Below are positions 53,317 through 61,711 of a stretch of DNA of 64,000 nucleotides, one piece after another (positions within the stretch are counted from its first letter, which is position 1; each line of letters begins with the position of its first letter). This DNA comes from Bacteroidales bacterium UBA4116 (GTDB lineage Bacteria > Bacteroidota > Bacteroidia > Bacteroidales > Tannerellaceae): assembly GCA_002381645.1 (NCBI GenBank), contig DFXE01000010.1, positions 410,663-474,662 on the forward strand. The letters run 5' to 3'. The notes under the pieces are model-generated. The model saw only the letters and a program-made list of their open reading frames with translations, was not told the DNA's origin and did not search any database. The position numbers and the translations under genes are program-made.

Positions 53317-54498
53317 ATGACAAAATTACACCCCTCATTAAGTTTAATTGTTTTTGTATTATTTCTTGGAGCATGCTCCAGTGAAGATGAACAAATTAGA
53401 AGTAAGGAAAATTTCAAAAGTATTAAATTAAATAAGAATGAATTATTTGTTAATGTGGGTGATAGTGAAATCTTAGATTATACTATTATGCCATCTAATA
53501 TATCTAATGAAGCAGTAGTTGCTTGGACAACAAATAAGGAAACTATTGTAAAAGTTGAGAATGGTATAATCAAAGCTTTGAAAACTGGTGAGGCAAACGT
53601 CATAGTTACCATAAAAAGAACCTTAATAAGCGATACTTGTAAAGTAACTGTTAATCCAGAAAGATTACAAGGCATTAAATTTGAAAACTCTACAAAAGAC
53701 ATAGTCAAAGGAGAAACCATGCTCCTTAATGTAACTTATATTCCAAAAAATGCTGGAAATAAAAAACTTAATTGGAGTTCATCAGATGAATCGGTTGCGA
53801 AAGTAAGCGAAGAAGGTATTGTAAATGCAATTGCAATAGGCAATTGTAGTATAAAAGCGATATCAGAAGAAGGCAAATTTGAAGCTTTATGTAATATAAA
53901 TGTCTTACCGGCAACTGTAAATAACATTTTATTTGAAAGCGAAGAATTCAAAATAGAAATAGGATCAACAAAACAAATAAATGTTACAGTTTTACCTGAA
54001 AACGCGGAAAACAAAAATATAATCTGGCATTCTGCAAATACCTCAATCGCTTCTATCGATTTAAATGGGGTAGTAAAAGCAAATGCAATAGGTGAAACAA
54101 TCATTACCGCTGAATCTGAAGAAAGTGGTTATAAAGCAACATGCAAAATAAAAGTAGCTGATCTCGATGAATTTGTTTCGGTATATAAGTCTAGCTCCTC
54201 TATTACAATTATTGATGGATTTGTTACAGGAATCGCAGGTTGCACAATATTAAACAATAGTACTCACTCTATTGAACTGGTAAGGTTTTATATAACAGAG
54301 AGTTTAAATAACAGAGTTATTTTTGAAATAACTGATAAAGCAACTTTAGGCATTTTATCACCTGGTAAGGAAAATACTTTGGGAACTTTATTCAATTGGG
54401 ATTACAAACCCGTATGTTACTGGGAGTTTAAATACAATGGAAAAGTTTACTCCCTATCAGCTGAAATTGATGATTTTGAATTTCCTAGTTTTAAATAG
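53317..54498 (+). CDS. Ig-like (BIG2) repeat lipoprotein
   Basis: The 393-residue lipoprotein has Cys20 in the lipobox (L-G-A-C-S-S-E-D). Three consecutive bacterial Ig-like group 2 domains follow (about 38-118, 120-200, 203-280), each with a W-x-S/T-x-N/D-x-x-x/V-A-x-V-x-x-x-G-x-V/I-x-A pattern (W-S-S-S-D-E-S-V-A-K-V; W-H-S-A-N-T-S-I-A-S-I) and a final C-K-V/I strand. A C-terminal domain of about 105 residues is not recognised. It is probably surface-exposed and may act with the BspA-like protein encoded 15 nt before. AT-rich, consistent with acquired DNA. Confidence 0.85.
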   Translation: MTKLHPSLSLIVFVLFLGACSSEDEQIRSKENFKSIKLNKNELFVNVGDSEILDYTIMPSNISNEAVVAWTTNKETIVKVENGIIKALKTGEANVIVTIKRTLISDTCKVTVNPERLQGIKFENSTKDIVKGETMLLNVTYIPKNAGNKKLNWSSSDESVAKVSEEGIVNAIAIGNCSIKAISEEGKFEALCNINVLPATVNNILFESEEFKIEIGSTKQINVTVLPENAENKNIIWHSANTSIASIDLNGVVKANAIGETIITAESEESGYKATCKIKVADLDEFVSVYKSSSSITIIDGFVTGIAGCTILNNSTHSIELVRFYITESLNNRVIFEITDKATLGILSPGKENTLGTLFNWDYKPVCYWEFKYNGKVYSLSAEIDDFEFPSFK

Positions 54499-54546
54499 AA
54501 TTGATAATTTCATTAAACTATACAGTTTAATTAATTACAAAATAAT

Positions 54547-55701
54547 ATGTGGTTCAAACAAAAATGCAAAATTTATATTGAAGATATAAAAAAAGAAATT
54601 AAAAATAATCCTGATTCATCGAGATTAATAATTACAATTTCTTCAATATTCCTTATAACCATGTTTGTTCTGGTGTTATTAATTGCATTTATATTACCTA
54701 GACCAGCAATATTTGATTCCTTCGATATGAGTAAACATAGTGATACAGGAAATGCTATTGGCGGAATTCTAACTCCTTTTATCGCAATTATTGCAGCATT
54801 ATTAACTTTCGTTGCTTTTTGGGTTCAGTATGCATTCAATAAGATACAAAGAAATGATATTGAAATTGAGAGATTTGAAAGAATAACATTTAAATTACTT
54901 GATATTTATAGGGATATTGTAAACAATTCATCAATTAATAATATGATCAAAGGTCAATTGTTTTTTCATTTTAAATTTTATGAATTTAAAACCATATTTG
55001 AAGAATGTAATAAAAATATAAATATAAATGGACTTATAGAGGTTCATAATAAACGTCTCATTAAATTAATATTATTGTATATAAGTTTTGAGATTTTTAT
55101 TAGTGGATATTCACTTGAAAGAAAATACATCATTTCCTCAAAACAGGAAGTTGATAAACTTAACAAAAGAATTATTAGAAATTTAAGCAATAAATTCAAA
55201 ATAAATGAATTAGCTATGCAAGAAGCTCTAAGTGAAAATAAAAAATCATTGATAAATATAAGAAATTATATTCTTCAAAGAAATATTTTCTCTAAAAAAA
55301 TTAAATTAAATTTTATAACACAAAAATACATAGATCAAAAAGTTCTTATTTTATCAGGTGGTTTGCCAACATTGAAGCCTTATTTCCAAATCGTTGAACA
55401 CATTATTAATTATTTTGATGAAAAAGAAAACAATGATAAAAATAAAAATAATCTATTTCTAAATTCTATTGAAACAAATAAAGGTCTATTTAAGTCATTA
55501 TTATGTAATCATGAAATTGCCTTAATATATATTTATATGACCTGTATGAAATTTGAAGAATATTTACTGAAAGATATACCTTGTGATAAGGTTATAAGTA
55601 AGCCCGAAATACCTGAAATAAAATATTTAATTGAACGTCTTGAAAAATATAAAGAAACGTTCCTATGGTATGATGAAGGTTTTTTAAAAGTTTATGATTA
55701 G
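54547..55701 (+). CDS. Putative AbiC-like phage abortive infection membrane protein
   Basis: The 384-residue protein has two N-terminal membrane helices (about 27-50 and 72-95) around the segment T-G-N-A-I-G-G-I-L-T-P-F, then a largely helical cytoplasmic region. That region contains L-P-T-L-K-P-Y-F-Q-I-V-E-H-I-I-N-Y-F and L-C-N-H-E-I-A-L-I-Y-I-Y-M, which fit the putative phage abortive infection (putAbiC) family. Function in defence is family knowledge and not shown for this protein. Very AT-rich and lysine-rich. It is located just left of the tRNA-like copy C, a typical cargo position. Confidence 0.6.
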   Translation: MWFKQKCKIYIEDIKKEIKNNPDSSRLIITISSIFLITMFVLVLLIAFILPRPAIFDSFDMSKHSDTGNAIGGILTPFIAIIAALLTFVAFWVQYAFNKIQRNDIEIERFERITFKLLDIYRDIVNNSSINNMIKGQLFFHFKFYEFKTIFEECNKNININGLIEVHNKRLIKLILLYISFEIFISGYSLERKYIISSKQEVDKLNKRIIRNLSNKFKINELAMQEALSENKKSLINIRNYILQRNIFSKKIKLNFITQKYIDQKVLILSGGLPTLKPYFQIVEHIINYFDEKENNDKNKNNLFLNSIETNKGLFKSLLCNHEIALIYIYMTCMKFEEYLLKDIPCDKVISKPEIPEIKYLIERLEKYKETFLWYDEGFLKVYD

Positions 55702-56237
55702 AATTAACGACAAGGAAAAGAGTAGGCCTCTCCGGAAGAAGCTTAAAGTACTCCCTAAAAAGGACAATTCGTTGAAATAGGTTGTTTCACCGCTCTCCCA
55801 CCCGCCTTGCAAAATATTTATAATGAGATTTTTTAGATATCCGGGATACGGGACTGACTAAACGGGTGGATTAGATGATTGAGATCATCCAAATAAGAGT
55901 GTAAATTAAAAGTATTTATTTGAAATATTCTAAAAATCTTATGCAAACCACTATAATACAATTACTTAAAAATAGTTTTTTCACGCTTTGGGAGCAGGGG
56001 GTCCCAGGTTCGAATCTTGGCACCCCCGAAAGAAATAAAAGATTGATTATTAGGTGTTTGATACATGCAAGTAAACGTTTTTTTGTGTTATTATTCCTAC
56101 GTTAACACACGAAAAGCCTACCATTCAAACTACGTTTTTACACGGTTTAAGACAAAATGTTTACAAATATTTTACAGTAAAAAATGTAGTTAATCACCGT
56201 TTCTGCGGTGCAGTATTAATATTTAAAATTGAATGTT
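55702..56237. other. Spacer around tRNA-like copy C
   Basis: It contains att copy C (55985-56029), no intact ORF and a small hairpin CACCG/CGGTG at about 56193-56208 before the integrase. The 55702-55984 part shows nothing recognisable. Confidence 0.5.
55985..56029 (+). repeat. tRNA-Pro 3' end copy C (attachment site)
   Basis: The first 32 bases are identical to tRNA-Pro 50024-50055, and the remaining 13 match with substitutions and one extra C. The copy begins two bases before the anticodon loop and ends at the discriminator, exactly the extent of typical tRNA att sites. It lies about 210 nt upstream of a tyrosine integrase gene. Confidence 0.9.
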
Positions 56238-57459
56238 ATGGCTACTTTCAAAGCAACTGTAAGAACTATTAGAACGGATAAGACTTATTTAGTTTATATC
56301 CGAGTTACTCACAACCGTAAGATTGAATATATCAAAACGGACATGTATGTACATGCAAACAAAGTGAAGTTGATTGATGGTAAGAATGAAATTACGGATC
56401 AAATCGTTTTGGGAAGGTGGGCGATTCAGATAACCGAATATTTGAAGAAGCTGAATTTTGAGGACACGGAAAATTGGACTGTGAAAGATGTCGTAAAGTT
56501 TATCACTTGCGGTAATAGTAAAATTCCTTTTATCCCATTTTGTAATGAATATATTAAGAAGATACGCATGCAAGGACGGGATAAAATGGCTGAGAATTAT
56601 GAAAATGCGCTGAAGTCTTTTATTAATCACTTTGGTAAGAATATTACATTTCAGGAAATCAAAACGAAGGAACTGAATAGCTGGATTAAAACTTTGATGG
56701 ATACGGCTAGGGCAAAAGAAATGTATCCTTCGCTCATTAAAACGATGTTTAATTCGGGCGTGGATGAATTTAATGATTATGATAATAATAGAATACGAAT
56801 AGCTAACCAACCGTTCAAAACATTAATCATTCCAAAATCAGACGTTGCGATAAAGAAAGGGGTTGATGTGAAAGATATTAGAGCAATCTTTAAAGTCAAG
56901 CCCGATACTTACAGGTCTGAACTGGCTCAGGATGTAGCCAAACTAATATTATACCTTGTGGGAATCAACACGGTTGATTTATTCTATTTGAAGAAGGATA
57001 ATTACATGAACGGAAAGATATGTTACAACCGGAAGAAAACGAAGGGATAATGCTTATATCGAGAGTGACGGAGTGCCGGAGATTGAATATCTTTTTGAAA
57101 AGTATAAAAGTAATGATGATAAATTATTTGATTTTGGTTATCCTTACAGATACAATTTTAATAGAAACGTCAACAAAAGATTGGAACACCTGTGCAAATT
57201 AGCCGGAGTGGAAAAAATGACGAGTTATACTTTTCGACATTCGTGGGCTACGATTGCCTACAATGATTGTTCTGCGACCATGCAACTTATATCACTCTGT
57301 TTGAATCATTCTTCCGGTTTCAATGTGACTGAATTGTATGTCAAGAAAAGATTCGACCAAATCGATGGACTGAATAAGAAAGTGATTGATTTTATTTTTA
57401 ATGAAGTGGAAAATGAAGATGCGGAGAAGTTGGATGAAGTAATGGGGAAAGTAGGTTAA
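56238..57459 (+). pseudogene. Tyrosine recombinase/integrase, disrupted by a frameshift
   Basis: The N-terminal 270 residues (arm-binding and SAM-like core-binding domains, start M-A-T-F-K-A-T-V-R-T) and the C-terminal catalytic part (T-S-Y-T-F-R-H-S-W-A-T-I-A with the RH motif, L-N-H-S-S and the nucleophile Tyr in V-T-E-L-Y-V-K) are in two frames. They join near 57040-57048; removing one G from GGG there restores K-T-K-D-N-A-Y-I-E, as expected for Bacteroidota integrases. An ATG at 56229 is possible but 56238 fits the family. It is next to att copy C. The frameshift could be real or a sequencing error. Confidence 0.82.
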
Positions 57460-57464
57460 TGAAG

Positions 57465-57492
57465 GGCTTCCATTAGTTTGGAAGCCTTTTTT
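57465..57492 (+). terminator. Terminator after the integrase
   Basis: GGCTTCC (57465-57471) pairs with GGAAGCC (57480-57486), followed by T6. Confidence 0.8.
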
Positions 57493-57586
57493 GTTGAACA
57501 TTTTCGGATTGGTTTGTTATAATAGTATCAAATGAAGTAATTGGAGAATGTCATAAATTTTCGGACAATTTTCCTAATTTTGCACT

Positions 57587-58372
57587 ATGACATATAAACT
57601 GCATTTGCTATCATCATCTTTACTGGATACATACAAAATGTATGTGAAGATAGATTGGGAAAACGTTGATTTGCCCGAACAAAACACTTTAGCGAATGTC
57701 AAACCGTTCGATTTTTACAATTCGGTTTCAACGGTTTATTCTTCCAAGATTGAAGGGGATGAAATTGAACTGGATAGTTTTGTGAAACATAAGTTCTACA
57801 ACGTAGATTACAAAGCAGATTATACGAAGATAGCAGACGATTTATTCAAGGCTTACGAATATGCGCAAGCTCATAAGTTGACTTTTCAGTCGGCAATGGA
57901 AGCGCATAAGGTATTGACGGAAAATTTACTTTCCCCCGCTGTCAGAGGATTGTTGCGAAACAACCTTATGTTTGTAATGGATGATAAAGACAAAATTGCT
58001 TATGTGGCTTGTGAGCCTGAATCGGTTGCGGTGGAAACAGAAAAGCTTTTCAATGATATTGATACATTGTTAACGAAACGCCTTTCCATTGAAGAAGTAT
58101 TTTATTTTGCTTCATTGATTCATGTTATGTTTGTGAAAATTCATCCGATGCAGGACGGGAACGGAAGGTTAGCCAGACTTATTGAGAAATGGTTTTTAAC
58201 GTCTAAATTGGGTGAAGAATTTTGGCGCATCAAATCGGAAAAATATTACTATACTAATCTTAAAGCATATTATCATAACCTTGCCGTAATCGGTTTGGAA
58301 TATGAATCGCTGAATCTTTCTAAAAGTATCCCTTTCTTGAATATGTTACCGAGCAGTATTGATTTTGTTTAG
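57587..58372 (+). CDS. Fic-domain protein (AMP transferase family)
   Basis: The 261-residue protein has the Fic active site H-P-M-Q-D-G-N-G-R-L-A-R at about 187-198 (Met in place of the usual Phe) and an N-terminal inhibitory-helix motif S-S-K-I-E-G at about 52-57 (S-x-x-x-E-G). The motif lies before the catalytic core, so it belongs to the class II, self-inhibited type. Fic enzymes AMPylate or otherwise modify proteins and are common on mobile elements. Its target is unknown. It lies between the integrase and an IS21 remnant. Confidence 0.9.
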   Translation: MTYKLHLLSSSLLDTYKMYVKIDWENVDLPEQNTLANVKPFDFYNSVSTVYSSKIEGDEIELDSFVKHKFYNVDYKADYTKIADDLFKAYEYAQAHKLTFQSAMEAHKVLTENLLSPAVRGLLRNNLMFVMDDKDKIAYVACEPESVAVETEKLFNDIDTLLTKRLSIEEVFYFASLIHVMFVKIHPMQDGNGRLARLIEKWFLTSKLGEEFWRIKSEKYYYTNLKAYYHNLAVIGLEYESLNLSKSIPFLNMLPSSIDFV

Positions 58373-58500
58373 GGCGTACATGTCGTAGCTTGTTTATCCT
58401 GACTAATTTATTAAGTATAATGACGTATCCTTTAGTTGTTAATTGATGTTTAAAGAATGCGATTATCTTCTAATCTTTATTAATACTTTTTCTCTTTTTT
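58373..58500. other. Spacer after the Fic gene
   Basis: It is AT-rich and without a frame or signal that I can support. Confidence 0.4.
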
Positions 58501-58798
58501 AGGGGATCACTTTCAATCGGTAGAATAGACCAGTTTATTTTGGAAGATAGGGAGCAGTTTTAATTGGATTTTCCAGATAGGGAACTTATTTAACCATTTA
58601 TCGTTCAGAGCAGGCAGGAAAACAACTATTATTACTACAAACCTGGCTTTTATTAGGTGGGGTGAGATAGTGAAAGATAAGGTTTTAGTAGCCGCAATGG
58701 TCGACAGGCTAACGCATAAAGTATATTTGATTAATATGAACAAACAGCCTTACCGTGTTAAAGAAACTCAAAAAATATTACAGTCTAATGAAGAATAA
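58501..58798 (+). mobile_element. IS21-family remnant (terminal repeats plus istB 3' end)
   Basis: Three imperfect direct repeats (CA(C/G)TTT cores at 58508, 58531 and 58555, 23-24 nt apart) resemble the multiple terminal repeats of IS21 elements. They are directly followed by a frame (from about 58571 to TAA 58798) reading T-T-I-I-T-T-N-L-A-F, W-G-E-I-V, A-A-M-V-D-R-L-T-H-K and Y-R-V-K-E-T, the C-terminal part of the IstB ATPase. istA and most of istB are missing, so an internal deletion has fused one end to the istB tail. Confidence 0.75.
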
Positions 58799-58804
58799 AT
58801 ATCT

Positions 58805-58912
58805 TTAACACATCTCAGCCGAGTCACTTAGTGGAATAACCAGTTCGGAATTCTTTGGTATCTTGATTTTAAGCTCCTCAATCAGGTTTTCATTTAGGTT
58901 TGCTTTGACCAT
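58805..58912 (-). other. Small ORF or gene tail of unknown origin
   Basis: A 35-codon minus-strand frame (N-L-N-E-N-L-I-E-E-L-K-I-K-I-P-K in the middle) extends in frame another 18 codons upstream without a stop, which suggests the end of a truncated gene. No family is recognised. The surrounding stretch to 59115 holds nothing else. Confidence 0.3.
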
Positions 58913-59115
58913 AAGTTTTACGAGACAAGTGTTAGAAAGGCATTCTCTTTTTTTTGGAGTGTAAGCTTATAATTATATTTTCAATTAAAAAAAATTATAG
59001 TGAAATATTGATATATAGATAAGGTTATGCTCCGAAAAGCTTCAATTTTAATGTTATAATTAACTATATACTGTTTTTTATGATAATTTTCTTTATTTTT
59101 GATAAAAAGAGAATA

Positions 59116-59940
59116 ATGGTAAAACTTATTGCAGTCATCTGCCTGGCCTGCGCTTTTTCGATGCAGGCTTTTGTTCAGGATAATTACGAAGCCTTCAAAA
59201 AAGAACTGACTTCGAAACTCGGGTTATTGTCTGCCTATACGAACATGTTCGACGGTGATGAATATAGCGATATTGAGGAACTGGACCCCGACAGCCTGTC
59301 TATGGTCATAGCCGGAGAACTGGCTGCGTACATCGAAAATAACGGATTCCGGGATATCGACATTGAAGATATGCCGCAAATAGATTACTATATTTCGGAA
59401 AATGATTCTACATTCCGGGTATATACGGTCGGATATAATTCGCGGGGTTCGGCCGGATGGATTCCCTCTCCCATTATTATAAAACAAGAAGGCAGTAAAC
59501 AAAAACTATTCGACTTATCGTATTTGATGTGCTCCTTCAGTCACTTTTACAGGCTAAGGGATGAAGTGTATTTGTGCGTAGGATATGCACCCGGATGGGG
59601 AACCTGCCGGAATAACGGTATATGTGTTATTGATTTCGGCAAAGAAGATGCAGAGCTGGTACCTGCCTTCGACGGCGAAACATATTTCTCGCTATGCAAC
59701 AGCGATATCTATTTCGACCACAGCCACGGCATTCTTACCATCGATATACACTATTTCGCCCCATATAACGATGATGAAAACTGCCAGACATTCTTCGACA
59801 CGTATTATGAAGGGCTTCCTTCTTTTTCGCTCGAATGCTATACCGAATCCGACCATACACAAGAGGATATGGCAGTGGTATTGACAAGCGTATTCGACGG
59901 CGAAAAGTTTGTAAAACCGGGATCTGCGACCGGCCGGTAA
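59116..59940 (+). CDS. Secreted protein of unknown function
   Basis: The 274-residue protein starts at the ATG at 59116, since the signal peptide (L-I-A-V-I-C-L-A-C-A-F-S-M-Q-A-F) begins there; 12 earlier codons are possible but unlikely. The mature part is acidic, with repeated E-D-x-D stretches, and it contains G-W-G-T-C-R-N-N-G-I-C-V-I-D-F-G, with two cysteines that may form a disulfide. I recognise no family. It is clearly more GC-rich than the 52-56 kb genes, so it comes from a different source. Confidence 0.65.
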   Translation: MVKLIAVICLACAFSMQAFVQDNYEAFKKELTSKLGLLSAYTNMFDGDEYSDIEELDPDSLSMVIAGELAAYIENNGFRDIDIEDMPQIDYYISENDSTFRVYTVGYNSRGSAGWIPSPIIIKQEGSKQKLFDLSYLMCSFSHFYRLRDEVYLCVGYAPGWGTCRNNGICVIDFGKEDAELVPAFDGETYFSLCNSDIYFDHSHGILTIDIHYFAPYNDDENCQTFFDTYYEGLPSFSLECYTESDHTQEDMAVVLTSVFDGEKFVKPGSATGR

Positions 59941-60062
59941 AAATAGATATATGATAATTTAAGGGTTTAGTTTCCCGCCGTTGGCTGAGCTGTCGATGTA
60001 TTCCATTTGCTTTACAAAAAAGTTAGCCAGTATCTCTTCTTTTGATTCGGTAATAAATATAG

Positions 60063-60488
60063 CGTATTTTTTCAACGACTTCAACCACGTCTATACAAAG
60101 AAATATAAGGCTTGCCCCGATTCCTGGTGGTCCCAGAGAACACAAATTATATCTTGCTTTCGGCGGACTTGGTGTGGGTGGCTGGAATGACGATTATGAT
60201 ATACAGCTGTTGCGTGAAGAAAGAGTAATTGATCATGGAGGGAAGCGTTATAGCATAACTAAGTACCATTATAAAGATGGAGATGAATGGAAATAAGCTA
60301 ATAGTGGTTTCAGATGGTTTCATGATCATGTGAAATCATTCATATACATGTATTGGCCTGTTTTTGAGCAACCTATTCCTGTATTCGTGTACTTTGATGG
60401 TGATAGTAATAAGATAACAGTATCCATCCCGCATTGTAATCCATCTATGGGAATGGGAGGTGGAACCGTCGATGTTTGTGAAAGATAA
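60063..60488 (+). pseudogene. Decayed gene fragment with in-frame stop
   Basis: One frame stays open from 60063 through G-G-L-G-V-G-G-W-N-D-D-Y-D-I and Y-H-Y-K-D-G-D-E-W-K to a TAA at 60294-60296. It then continues in the same frame with W-F-H-D-H-V-K-S-F-I-Y-M-Y-W-P-V-F-E-Q-P to a stop at 60486-60488. No start codon is visible. This looks like the remains of one gene with a nonsense mutation and a lost start. I do not recognise the family. The rest of 59941-60662 apart from copy D is featureless. Confidence 0.5.
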
Positions 60489-60557
60489 AGTGACGTTTTT
60501 AGCATCTTGTCAATGTAAAAGCAATTTATATAACTATTTACTAATTATTCTTTCAAA

Positions 60558-60598
60558 CTTTGGGAACAGAGGATCCCAGTTTCGAATCTTGGTAGTCC
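60558..60598 (+). repeat. Degenerate tRNA-Pro 3' end copy D (outermost att remnant)
   Basis: It reads CTTTGGGAACAG, then GATCCCAG, then TTTCGAATCTTGGTA, matching tRNA-Pro 50025-50061 with about six substitutions. It is the most decayed copy and marks the right limit of the accessory island; the next gene (SRAP) has a core-genome look. Confidence 0.78.
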
Positions 60599-60665
60599 AA
60601 CCTAATATAAAGCGATACTAATAAAGAGTTATCACTTTTTTATTCGTATTTTACATCCAGAAATC

Positions 60666-61373
60666 CTACCTTACTTTTCTTTTTATTACATCCGGATTAT
60701 GGGGATCCATATTGCGAAAGTTTTTATCAATTTCGTATGCTTCCATCTTATCTGCATCGAAAGGAACCATCATTTCTGCAATCTCTTCTTCCGTTAAATT
60801 CGGATCGAGCCACCTTTCTTCCATTTCTTTAGGAATAATAAAAGGCATTCTGAAAGGGTTCTTCCCTCCATTATGTATTTTATTAGTAAACTCGTTTCCC
60901 GGAGTTGTTATCATAGTATAGGTCGTATATGCCTGATTCGTTTCTTTATCAGTCCAGTAATCATAAATACCACCGATTGAAAATACCTTTTCGTTTTTTA
61001 TATAAATAAAATACACACTCGTTACTTTTCCTTCATAATGATATTCGAAGTAGCCTGTACTTGGGATTATGCATCGGCGGATACGAATGCCTTCACGGAA
61101 AGAGGGTTTTTCAAAAAGGGTTTCTGAACGGGCGTTGATTGTCATTTTACTGATCTCCGCTGCAGCTTCTCTGTTGCGTGTCCAGTATGGCACCAATCCC
61201 CATGTGGCAATAATAGGGTCACTGCCGAAAGATATTATTATCGTTGCCGGATGATTGTACGCAGGAAGTAGAAATCGTTCGTCATCAAACTGATTTAGTT
61301 TTTCATTTATATTGCGATTATATCTTGCTACTAAATCTTTCGTATTTACAGAACAGCTGTTATAGAAACACAT
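60666..61373 (-). CDS. yedK: SRAP-domain protein (YedK/HMCES-like)
   Basis: The 235-residue protein has the catalytic Cys2 (after Met1 removal), N-A-R-S-E-T at about 81-86, G-Y-F-E-Y-H with the conserved Glu at about 107-112, and I-H-N-G-G-K-N-P-F-R-M-P with the catalytic His. SRAP proteins form a thiazolidine crosslink with abasic sites in single-stranded DNA, protecting them until repair. It lies just outside the outermost tRNA-like copy. Confidence 0.93.
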   Translation of the reverse strand: MCFYNSCSVNTKDLVARYNRNINEKLNQFDDERFLLPAYNHPATIIISFGSDPIIATWGLVPYWTRNREAAAEISKMTINARSETLFEKPSFREGIRIRRCIIPSTGYFEYHYEGKVTSVYFIYIKNEKVFSIGGIYDYWTDKETNQAYTTYTMITTPGNEFTNKIHNGGKNPFRMPFIIPKEMEERWLDPNLTEEEIAEMMVPFDADKMEAYEIDKNFRNMDPHNPDVIKRKVR

Positions 61374-61536
61374 ATTATTACGGTAATAATTATAACTACT
61401 TAAAATATAATCTTATAACAACAAATTATACAACCTTGTTCCTGCTTTTTCTATCTTCCGTAATCTGTTAGATGTTATAATTGTTTTTATTTTGTTTTAC
61501 AATTTAAGAAATTATATTTACTATTTATCTGTTTCA
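61374..61536. other. Upstream region of the SRAP gene
   Basis: It is AT-rich and must hold the SRAP promoter on the minus strand; no clear consensus box was found. Confidence 0.4.
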
Positions 61537-61568
61537 TTTGTTCGGTTAGATGATTACATCTATATTTG
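61537..61568 (+). promoter_or_regulatory. Consensus promoter of a candidate small RNA
   Basis: TTTG (61537-61540), 20 nt, TATATTTG (61561-61568): the best match to the Bacteroidota sigma-70 consensus in the window, yet no plus-strand gene follows for 1.5 kb. Confidence 0.75.
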
Positions 61569-61574
61569 CGCCCG

Positions 61575-61637
61575 AAAATAGTCTTTTAGTTAAGGTTTGA
61601 AAACGTCACGGGCTTGTGAAAGTCCAGGCGTTTTTTT
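61575..61637 (+). ncRNA. Candidate small RNA with GNRA-capped terminator
   Basis: Between the promoter and a T7 run (61631-61637) lies about 55 nt without an ATG. The 3' part folds into a 6-bp stem GGGCTT/AAGTCC (61610-61625) capped by a GTGA tetraloop, inside an outer AAACG/CGTTT stem. This gives a self-contained transcript of about 63 nt. It could also be a spurious promoter facing a terminator. Confidence 0.55.
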
Positions 61638-61642
61638 AGTTT

Positions 61643-61680
61643 AAAAACCCTCCTACCTTGGTTTTACAAAATAGGAGGGT
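61643..61680 (-). terminator. Terminator of the hexokinase gene
   Basis: ACCCTCCTA (61647-61655) pairs with TAGGAGGGT (61672-61680); on the minus strand a short T run follows. It lies 31 nt after the hexokinase stop. Confidence 0.7.
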
Positions 61681-61711
61681 GAAATTTAATAAATTAATAA
61701 ATAATGTACGA

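Noticed and set aside
57020..57202. Separate 60-codon gene after the first integrase frame
   Set aside because: It is an out-of-frame reading over the frameshifted integrase, whose true frame (catalytic domain) continues to 57459.
58513..58743. Minus-strand ORF of 76 codons
   Set aside because: It is the antisense of the IS21 terminal repeats and istB tail, which have clear homology on the plus strand.
59981..60190. 69-codon ORF in the island
   Set aside because: It overlaps a better-looking but decayed frame (60063-60488) and has no convincing protein character.
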